A stretch of DNA of 43,303 nucleotides from Hyphomicrobiales bacterium (GTDB lineage Bacteria; Pseudomonadota; Alphaproteobacteria; Rhizobiales; Xanthobacteraceae), in assembly GCA_017304555.1 (NCBI GenBank), contig JAFKKS010000255.1, forward strand, positions 1-43,303, read 5' to 3'. Of the stretch, positions 8,161-16,083 are shown in pieces (the first letter of the stretch is position 1; the number at the start of each line of letters is the position of its first letter). The notes below the pieces were generated by a model. The model was not told where the DNA came from. It saw only the letters and a program-made list of their open reading frames with translations, and did no database searches. The position numbers and the translations under genes are program-made.

Positions 8161-9387
8161 TTAAGCCACCTTGTCACGATTGGGCGGAACAGAGGCCGCG
8201 TGAATGGCGCCCTGTTCTTCGAATGCACGTATGTCCTCCTCTTTGAATCCATACTCGCGTAAAACTTCGCGCGTGTGCTCGCCGTAAATGGGAGCGCCGG
8301 TGCGGACCTTGCCCGGCGTCGCCGAGAATTTGACCGGAAGGCCGATCGTTTGGACGGGCCCAAGCGTCGAATGCTCGACTTCGACAACCATCTTGCGTGC
8401 CACCGTCTGCGGATCGGCGAGCGCCTGCAACATATTCTGCACCGGCCCGCACGGCACACCCTTGGCTTCCAGTTGTTCAAGCCAATAGGCCGCAGGCCGC
8501 TCGCGGAATCGCTTGGAGAGTTCCTCGACCAGCTCGGGGAGATGCCCCATCCGGTCCGCACCGGTTTCGAACCGTGGATCGGTCGCGAGTTGCGGTGCGC
8601 CGAGCACCTCCAGCGTCAACCCCCAATGCTTTTGACTGGCGCCACCGACGACGATCCACCCGTCGGAGGCTTCAAAGGCTTGATACGGCGCGTTGAGTGG
8701 ATGTGCCGAGCCCATGGCCTGCGGCGCAACGCCGGTCGCGAGCGCAATGGCTGACTGCCAGTAGGTCTGCACCAGCGCCGCCTCGAACAACGAGGTTTCC
8801 ACCCACTGCCCCTGCCCCGTCTTCAGCCGGTGCGCATAAGCGGCGAGGATGCCCATCGCAGCGAGCAGTCCCGCCGTGATGTCGGAGAGCGGCGGCCCGC
8901 ACTTCACCGGCGGACCGTCGGGCCGCTCGCCGGTGAAGGTCATGATGCCGCTCATCGCCTGGGCGACGAGATCGAATCCCTTGCGATCCTTGTACGGCCC
9001 GGTGCGCCCGAAACCGGACAATGAACAATAGATCAATGCCGGGTTTTCTTGCCGCAGCTTTTCATAGCCGAAGCCGAGCCGTTCCATCGCACCCGGCGCG
9101 AAATTCTCCACCAGGACATCGGCGGTCTTGACGAGGCGACGCAGCACCTCCGCACCCGCCGGCGACTTGAGGTCGAGAACGATGCCGCGCTTGTTGCGGT
9201 TCATCATCAAGAACGACGCGGCTTCATCACCGACCTTGGGTGGCACGGAGTGGCGCGTGTCATCGCCGCGCGGAAGCTTCTCGATCTTGATGACCTCGGC
9301 GCCCATGTCGGCAAGCATAAGCGTGCATGTCGGTCCCGCCATCACGTGCGTGAGATCGACGACCTTCATTCCGCTTAGAGGTCCCAT
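8161..9387 (-). CDS. CaiB/BaiF family (class III) CoA-transferase
   Basis: A 408-residue family III CoA-transferase, close to the usual 390-410. The N-terminus GMKVVDLTHVMAGPTCTLMLADMGAEVIKIE carries the CoA-binding fold, and GFDLVAQAMSGIM contains the Asp expected to form the acyl anhydride intermediate. The family moves CoA between carboxylic acids, often with formyl-, succinyl- or acetyl-CoA as donor. The ATG is preceded by GAGGAAG. Lying between the hydratase-like gene and the TctCBA importer, it probably activates the imported acid; the acid is unknown. Confidence 0.92.
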   Translation of the reverse strand: MGPLSGMKVVDLTHVMAGPTCTLMLADMGAEVIKIEKLPRGDDTRHSVPPKVGDEAASFLMMNRNKRGIVLDLKSPAGAEVLRRLVKTADVLVENFAPGAMERLGFGYEKLRQENPALIYCSLSGFGRTGPYKDRKGFDLVAQAMSGIMTFTGERPDGPPVKCGPPLSDITAGLLAAMGILAAYAHRLKTGQGQWVETSLFEAALVQTYWQSAIALATGVAPQAMGSAHPLNAPYQAFEASDGWIVVGGASQKHWGLTLEVLGAPQLATDPRFETGADRMGHLPELVEELSKRFRERPAAYWLEQLEAKGVPCGPVQNMLQALADPQTVARKMVVEVEHSTLGPVQTIGLPVKFSATPGKVRTGAPIYGEHTREVLREYGFKEEDIRAFEEQGAIHAASVPPNRDKVA

Positions 9388-9463
9388 CGCTTCCTCGCCT
9401 TTTGATGATGATTTTATTGGAGCCTACGGCCAGGCTCGCCGGCATGATTATCTTCTGTTGCGT

Positions 9464-10267
9464 CTATTCACCGGTCCATTGCGGCGGACGCTTGTTGAGA
9501 AAAGCGTCCATGCCCTCACGGAAATCACGGCTGGTGTAGCAACTGATGATGAGGTCCTGTCCCTCTTCGGAGGTGAGCCGCGTCTGCAACCGCCGCAGCG
9601 CTTCCTTCGTTGCCCGCAACGTCAGCGGCGCATGGCCCGCGATCAACCGCGCCAGTTCCTGCGCGCGTGCCTGCAAGGCGGGGCCATCCTCCACCACTTC
9701 GGTCAGAAGGCCAAGCGCGTGGGCTTCTTGCGCCTCGACGAGGCGGGCGGTGAAAATAAGGTCCTTCACCCGCGCCGGACCAACGAGCGCCGAGAGGCGG
9801 CTCAGGTTCGACATCGACAGGCAGTTGCCGAGTGTCCGCGCGATCGGAAATCCGAACTTCGCGGTGCGTGTTCCGATGCGCAGGTCGCAGCATGCGGCGA
9901 TGCCTGCGCCGCCACCGGTACAGGCGCCGTTGATTGCCGCGATGGTCGGCACGCGGCATCGCTCCAGGCGGGTGAGCGTACGATCGATGCGCGCTTCGTA
10001 TTCGATACCGTCTTGCGGCGACTTGAACGCGCGAAACTGGTTGATGTCCGTTCCCGCCGCGAACGCCTTTTCGCCGGCGCCGGTCAAAATCAGCACCTTG
10101 AGCGAACGATCATTCTCCGCAGCGTCGCAGATCTCCGCCATGCGCTCGTACATCGCGAACGTCAGCGCATGGCGCGCCTGCGGGCGATTGAATGTGAGAA
10201 GGCCGATCCCGTCATGAACCTCGTAGAGAAGCTCCTGATCCACTGCCGCCGATGTCCGCTGATCCAT
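9464..10267 (-). CDS. Enoyl-CoA hydratase/isomerase family protein, atypical active site
   Basis: A 267-residue crotonase-fold protein. The oxyanion-hole regions are visible in AFAAGTDINQF (about 69-79) and NGACTGGGAGIAACCDLRIG (113-132). The first catalytic Glu of classical hydratases, normally after FGxP, is absent: residues 138-143 read FGFPIA. The second Glu position appears to be Asp169. Hydration is therefore uncertain; isomerase, lyase, thioesterase or decarboxylase chemistry on a CoA ester is possible. It is the first gene of the operon, with the candidate GntR operators just upstream. Confidence 0.88.
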   Translation of the reverse strand: MDQRTSAAVDQELLYEVHDGIGLLTFNRPQARHALTFAMYERMAEICDAAENDRSLKVLILTGAGEKAFAAGTDINQFRAFKSPQDGIEYEARIDRTLTRLERCRVPTIAAINGACTGGGAGIAACCDLRIGTRTAKFGFPIARTLGNCLSMSNLSRLSALVGPARVKDLIFTARLVEAQEAHALGLLTEVVEDGPALQARAQELARLIAGHAPLTLRATKEALRRLQTRLTSEEGQDLIISCYTSRDFREGMDAFLNKRPPQWTGE

Positions 10268-10295
10268 GGTGTCTCCTGCCTCAATGGCCGCACTC

Positions 10296-10306
10296 TGAAT
10301 ACAAAA
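10296..10306 (+). promoter_or_regulatory. Candidate GntR half-operator TGAATACAAAA
   Basis: This copy of TGAATAC followed by A-rich sequence lies 29 bases before the start of the hydratase-like gene, in the divergent region with the GntR gene. It matches the element at 10344-10366, so it is likely a second contact site for the same regulator. Confidence 0.45.
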
Positions 10307-10343
10307 CCCGCTCTATGCAAGCCGCGATCGCTCTCGTAAGCTC

Positions 10344-10366
10344 TGAATACCTCATTTTTGCATTCA
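10344..10366. promoter_or_regulatory. Candidate GntR/FCD operator, inverted repeat
   Basis: TGAATAC (10344-10350) and GCATTCA (10360-10366) form an inverted repeat, six of seven bases paired, around a nine-base spacer. It ends 24 bases before the GntR start codon. Many GntR/FCD regulators bind such sites between themselves and the divergent operon they control. Confidence 0.5.
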
Positions 10367-10390
10367 AAAAACGGGCAGGATCGAAAAGGC

Positions 10391-11059
10391 ATGCTTCACG
10401 AAGAGGTGGTGTCCAGGCTGCGGGGGATGCTGCTGGAAGGCGAGATTCCGCCGGGCGCGCGGATTCCGGAACGCGAGCTTTGTGCAGCACTCCAGATTTC
10501 GCGCACGCCGTTACGCGAAGCCCTGAAGGTTCTTGCTGCGGACGGCCTCGTCGTGCTGCTGCCAAATCGCGGTTCGCGCGCTGCAAAGCTGACCGGCCAC
10601 GACGTGCGCAATCTCTTCGAAGTCTGCCAAGGCCTGGAAGCGCTCGCCGGCGAACTCGCCTGCAAGCGAATTTCCGACGAACAACTGGCGGAGATCAGCG
10701 CCGCGCATGCCGCGATGGTCAAGCATCAACGCCGAGGCGACCTCACGCAGTACTATCGGTGCAACCGCACGATCCACGAAGCGATCGTGCGGGCAGCCGA
10801 CAATCCCATCCTCTCCGTGCTCTATGAGTCCGTCACGTCGCGCATTCGCCGGGCACGCTATGTCACGCCGATGGTGCCGGAGCGATGGTCTCTCGCGCTG
10901 CGCGAGCATGAGGGCATCCTCAATGCGCTTCTCCGCCGCGACGGAAGCGGACTCGCTCACATTCTCCGCGCGCATCTTCGCCACAAATTGGAAGAAGTGA
11001 CGCATGCGGGCTTTGCGGAGGATAGTGAAGCAATGGGAAGCGACAACGCAAAAAGTTGA
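10391..11059 (+). CDS. GntR family transcriptional regulator, FCD subfamily
   Basis: A 222-residue regulator. Residues 1-65 form the winged helix-turn-helix with the GntR signature PERELCAALQISRTPLREALKVL; the rest is a helical FCD ligand-binding domain, with ALAGELACKR and NRTIHEAIVRAADNPIL typical. I chose the ATG at 10391, preceded by AAAAGG, over an in-frame TTG at 10358. It is divergent from the hydratase/CoA-transferase/TctCBA operon with operator-like repeats between, so it probably represses that operon until an acid or its CoA ester binds. Confidence 0.92.
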   Translation: MLHEEVVSRLRGMLLEGEIPPGARIPERELCAALQISRTPLREALKVLAADGLVVLLPNRGSRAAKLTGHDVRNLFEVCQGLEALAGELACKRISDEQLAEISAAHAAMVKHQRRGDLTQYYRCNRTIHEAIVRAADNPILSVLYESVTSRIRRARYVTPMVPERWSLALREHEGILNALLRRDGSGLAHILRAHLRHKLEEVTHAGFAEDSEAMGSDNAKS

Positions 11060-11256
11060 TCGAAGCGAGCGACCTATCCTGCCAATGTCCGACGCCGGGC
11101 GTCCGTTGCAATCGGCACGACACGCTATAGACTTTAGAGGTCAACAGTGAACGCGTGGCTCTTGCTCGATGGCCGTTCGAATCAACATCGTGTCGACGAC
11201 GGGAGACGTTCATTTCGGCTTCTTTGCAGAAGCCATCCGCGGCCGCATGATTCGAA
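11060..11256. other. Intergenic stretch without a recognised gene
   Basis: These 197 bases lie between the tandem GntR and FAD-dehydrogenase genes. I see no open frame with a ribosome site, no strong palindrome and no RNA gene. The AT-leaning part near 11120-11150 may hold the promoter of the dehydrogenase gene. Confidence 0.4.
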
Positions 11257-12882
11257 GTGACGCCCGTGAGTGCCACTGAGTTCGATTTCATCGTCATCGG
11301 AACGGGAGCTGCGGCGCTGACCGCCGCGCTGACCGCGTCGGTCGCGGGACTGAAGACGGCCATCATCGAGAAGACGGACAAGATCGGCGGCACCAGCGCG
11401 ATGTCCGGCGCGGCTTCGTGGCTGCCGGTCAATCATTACGGCAAGGCCGCAGGCTACGACGATACGCCGGAAGAAGCCTTGGACTATCTGCGCGCGACCG
11501 CGCCGGAAGGCTGGCGCGAAACCGAAGACGCGCTGTGGGAGAGCTTCGCGCGCAACGCCGGGCCGATGCTCGCATTTGTCGAGGCGCACACGCCGCTGCG
11601 CTACGCGCTCACATCCGAGCCGGACGTCTATTCGGAAGCGCCCGGCGCCAAGACGCACGGGCGCATGGTCGCCCCGATGCCGCTCAGCCGCCGGCTGCTC
11701 GGGCCGTATGCGAAGCGGCTGCGCGCTTCGACATTACCGCACATCTTCACCTACCAGGAGATGATCGACAACGACCTTTACCGCAAGCCGATCCGCACCA
11801 CGTTGAAGTTCGCGCCGCAACTGCTGCGGCGGCTGATCGGCAGCGAGCGTGCAAAAGGGGCGGCCTTGACCATCGGCCTGATGCGCGGCTGCCTCGATCA
11901 CGGTTGTCATCTCGCGCTCGATACACGCGCGATCGAACTGACCACCGACCCGGCGCATGGCGGCGTCACCGGAGTCGTCGTCGAGCACAACGGGCAGCGG
12001 GAAACACTCAACGCCACACGTGGCGTGCTGCTCGCGACCGGCGGCTTCGAATGGGATCGCGAACGTCTGCAGCAACACTTTCCGGGGCCGATCGATCGCC
12101 TGGGCAGCTCTCCCGGCAATGCCGGCGACGCGTTGCGCATGGCCGAGCAGGTCGGCGCCGCGCTCGCGCACATGGATCAGGCGCTGATCTATCCCTGCCT
12201 GCCGACGCGCTACGACGGCAAGCTGCACGCGATGCCGGCGCCAATCCACATGGAGCCCAACGCCATCGTCGTCGACCGTCACGGCAAACGCTTCGTCAGC
12301 GAATACGCAATCGACCTTGGCGAAGCATTGGATCGCCGCGGCGCGGACGGCGAGCCGGAGCATCTCCCGGCCTGGCTGATCAGCGACCGGACGTTCCTGC
12401 GACCGGCGCTGCGCTGGTATGCTCACTACGATCCCGATTGGCTCATTCGTGCGCCGACCGTCGCCGCGCTCGCCGACCGCATCAACGTGCCGCGCGAGGC
12501 GCTCACGGAAACGATCACGCGTTTCAACAGTTTTTGCGCCAAAGGACGGGACGAAGACTTCCATCGCGGCGAAAGCATCTTCCAGAAAGCAAAAGCCAAG
12601 AAGCGGCCGATGCTTTCGCCCATTCAGAAAGCGCCTTACGTCGCGATGCCGTTCAATCGCTGCATTCTCACGACCAAAGGCGGGCTGCGCACCAACGAGC
12701 ACGCGCAGGTGCTGCGCGAAGATGGCAGCGTCATCACCGGCCTCTACTGTGCCGGTGCGGCGATGGCCAACCCGATCGGCACGCGCGCGATCAGCGCGGG
12801 GACGACCATCGGTCCCAACATGACGTGGGGCTATATCTGCGCGCAGAACGTGCTGCGCACCAATCGGCCGACTGCGAGCTAG
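11257..12882 (+). CDS. FAD-dependent oxidoreductase of the ketosteroid dehydrogenase/fumarate reductase family
   Basis: A 541-residue flavoprotein. The N-terminal dinucleotide motif is at IGTGAAALTAALTASVAGLK, followed by EKTDKIGGTSAMSGAA, and the C-terminal FAD contact is IGTRAISAGTTIGPNMTWGY. LLATGGFEWD is the conserved middle block. Length and motifs fit 3-ketosteroid-1-dehydrogenase-like or fumarate-reductase-like enzymes that add or remove hydrogen at a C-C bond next to a carbonyl; the actual substrate is unclear. There is no signal peptide. The start is GTG at 11257 (an in-frame stop lies just upstream) or GTG at 11266; neither has a good ribosome site. It is convergent with the IclR gene. 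Confidence 0.88.
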   Translation: MTPVSATEFDFIVIGTGAAALTAALTASVAGLKTAIIEKTDKIGGTSAMSGAASWLPVNHYGKAAGYDDTPEEALDYLRATAPEGWRETEDALWESFARNAGPMLAFVEAHTPLRYALTSEPDVYSEAPGAKTHGRMVAPMPLSRRLLGPYAKRLRASTLPHIFTYQEMIDNDLYRKPIRTTLKFAPQLLRRLIGSERAKGAALTIGLMRGCLDHGCHLALDTRAIELTTDPAHGGVTGVVVEHNGQRETLNATRGVLLATGGFEWDRERLQQHFPGPIDRLGSSPGNAGDALRMAEQVGAALAHMDQALIYPCLPTRYDGKLHAMPAPIHMEPNAIVVDRHGKRFVSEYAIDLGEALDRRGADGEPEHLPAWLISDRTFLRPALRWYAHYDPDWLIRAPTVAALADRINVPREALTETITRFNSFCAKGRDEDFHRGESIFQKAKAKKRPMLSPIQKAPYVAMPFNRCILTTKGGLRTNEHAQVLREDGSVITGLYCAGAAMANPIGTRAISAGTTIGPNMTWGYICAQNVLRTNRPTAS

Positions 12883-12920
12883 AGCATCGCCCGGCCCGTA
12901 CGTACCGCCCGTTCGCCCAG

Positions 12921-13790
12921 TCAGTAAGGAAGACCGGCCGTGAGGTTGCGCGCTGCGGCCTGAAGGCTGTTCAGATGGCGCGAGAGCGCGTCGGCTTCGC
13001 CGCGGGGTGCAGACGCGCTCAGATTGAGCGCCGCGATCGTCACGCCGCTTCGATCGCGTATGGGGACGGCAATCGAGTGCAAACCGATCGCGAATTCGTT
13101 GTCGACGATCGCATAGCCCTGCTCGCCGGCGACCTGGATCGCCGCCATGAGCTTCTTGCGGTTGGTCAGGGTGTATTGCGTGATGGAGGGAAGTTCCGCC
13201 GTCTGCACGTATTTCTGCAGTTGAGCCGGCGGTAAATCCGCAAGCATGACCCGCCCCATCGCCGTCGCGAACGCGGGCAGGCGCGTTCCCACACTGACGC
13301 TTGACGAGATGATGCGCTTCACCGCGACACGCGAGACATACACGATGTCGGGAATATCGAGCACCGAGACGGAGCATGTCTCGTGGACATGATCGACCAG
13401 TTCGGTGAGCACCGGCTCGGCAACCTTCCAAAGCGGTAACGTAGAGAGATAGCTGTATCCGAGTTCGAGCAGCCGCGCCTTCAATTCGAAATGCGTCCCG
13501 CGCATCTGGATGTAATCGAGATCGCGCAGCGTCAGAATGTAACGACGCGCCGCGGCTCGCGACATGCCCGTGCGATGCGCAATCTCGCCGAGCGTCAGCG
13601 CTCCGCCGTCAGGGCCGAAAGCGCGGACGACGTCGAGCCCGCGCGCGAGGGATTGGACGAAATAACGTTGTGTGCTCGGATTCGCCTCCTGGGGAGCCGA
13701 GGCACGATGGTGCTCGACAGCCGCGGAATTGGAATGCGCACGCGGAGACGCAACGCCACCAATCCGCTTGCGGCCACGCACTGTCGTCAC
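12921..13790 (-). CDS. IclR family transcriptional regulator (PcaR-like)
   Basis: A 289-residue regulator. After a 35-40 residue tail, SLARGLDVVRAF and TLGEIAHRTGMSRAAARRYI form the winged helix-turn-helix; the C-terminal effector domain ends with IAVPIRDRSGVTIAALNLSA, an IclR signature. The GTG at 13790 is preferred because GAGGAG lies six bases upstream; upstream TTG/GTG codons near 13835 lack a ribosome site. PcaR-type relatives control aromatic-acid or amino-acid catabolism. IclR-type palindromes exist at 24953-24967 and 25904-25918, so this protein is a candidate regulator of those promoters. Confidence 0.92.
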   Translation of the reverse strand: MTTVRGRKRIGGVASPRAHSNSAAVEHHRASAPQEANPSTQRYFVQSLARGLDVVRAFGPDGGALTLGEIAHRTGMSRAAARRYILTLRDLDYIQMRGTHFELKARLLELGYSYLSTLPLWKVAEPVLTELVDHVHETCSVSVLDIPDIVYVSRVAVKRIISSSVSVGTRLPAFATAMGRVMLADLPPAQLQKYVQTAELPSITQYTLTNRKKLMAAIQVAGEQGYAIVDNEFAIGLHSIAVPIRDRSGVTIAALNLSASAPRGEADALSRHLNSLQAAARNLTAGLPY

Positions 13791-13962
13791 AAGCTGCTCC
13801 TCACCCGTCGTTCGACGAAATCGCCTCGGCACCAAGCCAAAATAGAATCTCGCGCGTCCTCTCGGCCAGGAACGACCCTAGGTTGCTTACTGCAATGAAG
13901 CGACGACGCGATCAAGAGCCTTGTGGCATCACACATGAAAAGCCTTCCTGCGCGCGCCGCGA

Positions 13963-15288
13963 TCAGCGCGGCCGCTCCTGAAGCTCACGACGATCCTCGC
14001 GCGCGTATCGCGAGGCCAGAATCTTCATGCCGAGATGACGGAAGCGGTGGAACGGAAAGACAGCCGGAAGCGATCGGCTCATCGGCCCGGCGTCGATCCG
14101 CTCGCCACGCGCCAAACGCGCCGCGCATTGCCCGAGAAGATGCGTCAGCAGCACGCCGCGGCCCATATAACCGAGGGCGAAGAAGATGCGCTGCGAAAGC
14201 GCGCCGACATGCGGAATGTCGTCCTGCGTGATCGCCACCTTGCCGCTCCAGCGATGCGAGATCGGGATGTCGGCCAAGGCCGGAAATATCTCGCCGAGCG
14301 CCTGCTGCAGCGGGCGATAGACATCCGGCGTGTCACGTTTTCCGGTCAAGTCGCCACGGCCCGCAAACAAAAGACGCCCATCCTCCAGCAGCCTGAAGCC
14401 GCTGAGAATCCGCTTCGTATCGGTGACCGGCGCATCAATGCGCAGCATGTTGGCGCGCACGTCCGCTGGAATGACCTCCGTCGTCATCAGCGCGGAAGTC
14501 ACTGGCACGACACGCCGCGCCAGGTCACCGGGGCTCGCGGCAAGTCCAGTATAGCCGTTGGTCGCGAAAATCACCTTGCCGGCGTGAACACGGCCCGCCG
14601 GTGTCCGTAAAATCACGCTCTGCGCGTCTTCGCGCATGTCCGTCACCGGCGAATGGGCGAAGATCGGCACACCGCGGACCGCGAGCCCCTGCGCGAACGC
14701 GCGCACGAAGTTGTAGGGATGGATCGCGCCGGCGCGCGGATCGTAGAAACCGCCGACGTAATACTCCGTGCCGAGTTGATCGCGCGTGGTTTTTCGGTCG
14801 AAGATGCGGACCGAACGATCGCCGACCTCGCGCTCCAACCAACGCGCATCCGCCTCAAGCCGTTCCTGTGCAACGGGCGCATGCGCCGCGGTGAAGTGCC
14901 CATTGCGCTGGACGAACGGCGCCAGCCCGTAGGCCTCCACCACCGCGTCGAAGTTCGCCAAGGCATCGAACAGCGATCGATGCAGGATGCGCGCCGCCTC
15001 GACGCCGTGCTGGGCGGCCAGTGCGGCAAAGCCTCGCTTGTAACGCAGCACGAGGAAGCCGGCGCTGCGTCCGCTCGCGCCCCAGCCGATTTCACCCGCT
15101 TCCAACACGACGCAACCGACGCCGGCTTCGGCGAGATTATGTGCGGCCGCCAAACCCGAATAGCCGCCGCCGACGATCGCGATATCGCAGCGATGCTCGC
15201 CTTGCAGCGAAGGCATCGCAGCGGTCGAAGCTGCGGTCGATCGCCAGTACGACGCCGGGGGCTGAAGTTGCTGGTCGACAGCGGCCAT
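13963..15288 (-). CDS. FAD-dependent amine/amino-acid oxidase (DAO family, PuuB-like)
   Basis: A 441-residue flavoenzyme of the D-amino-acid oxidase superfamily. The FAD-binding motif IAIVGGGYSGLAAAHNLAE is at about residues 36-54, followed by LEAGEIGWGASGRSAGF. IFATNGYTG and the C-terminal ALGYMGRGVLLTHLLG are also typical of gamma-glutamylputrescine oxidase-like members, which oxidise a C-N bond, releasing aldehyde or ketone, amine and peroxide. It starts six bases after the SDR frame ends on the minus strand, so it is the last gene of the hyuA-hyuB-SDR-oxidase operon. Substrate unknown; a small amine or N-methyl amino acid is plausible. Confidence 0.9.
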   Translation of the reverse strand: MAAVDQQLQPPASYWRSTAASTAAMPSLQGEHRCDIAIVGGGYSGLAAAHNLAEAGVGCVVLEAGEIGWGASGRSAGFLVLRYKRGFAALAAQHGVEAARILHRSLFDALANFDAVVEAYGLAPFVQRNGHFTAAHAPVAQERLEADARWLEREVGDRSVRIFDRKTTRDQLGTEYYVGGFYDPRAGAIHPYNFVRAFAQGLAVRGVPIFAHSPVTDMREDAQSVILRTPAGRVHAGKVIFATNGYTGLAASPGDLARRVVPVTSALMTTEVIPADVRANMLRIDAPVTDTKRILSGFRLLEDGRLLFAGRGDLTGKRDTPDVYRPLQQALGEIFPALADIPISHRWSGKVAITQDDIPHVGALSQRIFFALGYMGRGVLLTHLLGQCAARLARGERIDAGPMSRSLPAVFPFHRFRHLGMKILASRYAREDRRELQERPR

Positions 15289-15294
15289 CGGTGC

Positions 15295-16059
15295 TTATCC
15301 CGGCATGCCCGTTTCGGCTGCCGTCAACGGACGAATATTGGTCGGATAGACCGTCATCTCCGGGATCGACGTTCGCTTCGGCATCAGCGCCACGAAGCGC
15401 ATCGCGTCCGCGAGATCCTCAGGCTGAATGAACTGGTCGAGAACCTCCTGCGGATACTTCACCTTGCGCCGCGCCATGATCGGCGTGTTCACGTCATCCG
15501 GGCAGATGCAGCACGCGCGCACGCCGAATTTCCACGCCTCGTGCGTCAGCGACAAGCTCAAGCCGACCATCCCGAACTTCGACGCGGAATAAGCGGTGCC
15601 GGCGACGCCCGACACGCGCCGTCCGGCGGTCGAAGCGATATTGATGATGAGGCCGTCCTGCTGCTTCTTCATGATCGGGAAGACGGCATTGACCATGTTG
15701 TAGGCGCCGGTCAGGTTGACGGCGAGGACATGGTCGAAGTCGGACGGCTGCAATTCTTCAAGACGGCGGTTGACGACATTCAAGCCCGCATTGTTGACCA
15801 GAATGTCGATCCGGCCGAACTGAGAAATAAGACGCTTCGCGGCCGCATCGACCTTGTCACGCTCGGCAACGTCCAACGCTTCGATCGCGATCTTTCCTCC
15901 CGCCGCCTTCGCCTCTTTCGCCACCTCCTCGAGCGGCTCACGACGCCGGCCGATGAGCGCGACTGTCGCGCCCTCGCGCGCGAACATCAGCGCCCCGGCA
16001 CGGCCGATGCCGGTTCCACCACCCGTGATCCAAACGACTTTTCCGTCAAACGCGCCCAT
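15295..16059 (-). CDS. Short-chain dehydrogenase/reductase
   Basis: A 254-residue classical SDR with the cofactor motif TGGGTGIG near residue 12, the NNAG structural motif, and the catalytic YSASK with a Ser about 13 residues before. It should reduce a ketone or oxidise an alcohol with NAD(P). GGAG lies seven bases before the ATG. It stands 24 bases after hydantoinase B and just before the FAD oxidase, so all four are probably one transcript. Confidence 0.92.
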   Translation of the reverse strand: MGAFDGKVVWITGGGTGIGRAGALMFAREGATVALIGRRREPLEEVAKEAKAAGGKIAIEALDVAERDKVDAAAKRLISQFGRIDILVNNAGLNVVNRRLEELQPSDFDHVLAVNLTGAYNMVNAVFPIMKKQQDGLIINIASTAGRRVSGVAGTAYSASKFGMVGLSLSLTHEAWKFGVRACCICPDDVNTPIMARRKVKYPQEVLDQFIQPEDLADAMRFVALMPKRTSIPEMTVYPTNIRPLTAAETGMPG

Positions 16060-16083
16060 TGTGAAACTCCATATTTGCTTGGC

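Noticed and set aside
11165..11185. GTTCGAATC resembling a tRNA T-loop
   Set aside because: The flanking bases do not pair into a T-stem and no acceptor or anticodon arm is present.
11734..13431. 565-codon minus-strand open frame
   Set aside because: Antisense to the FAD dehydrogenase and out of frame with the IclR gene; Arg-rich composition and no recognisable domain.
13956..13972. Stem GCCGCG/CGCGGC around the FAD oxidase stop codon as a terminator
   Set aside because: It overlaps the coding end and has no T-run; in GC-rich DNA a six-base stem is weak evidence.
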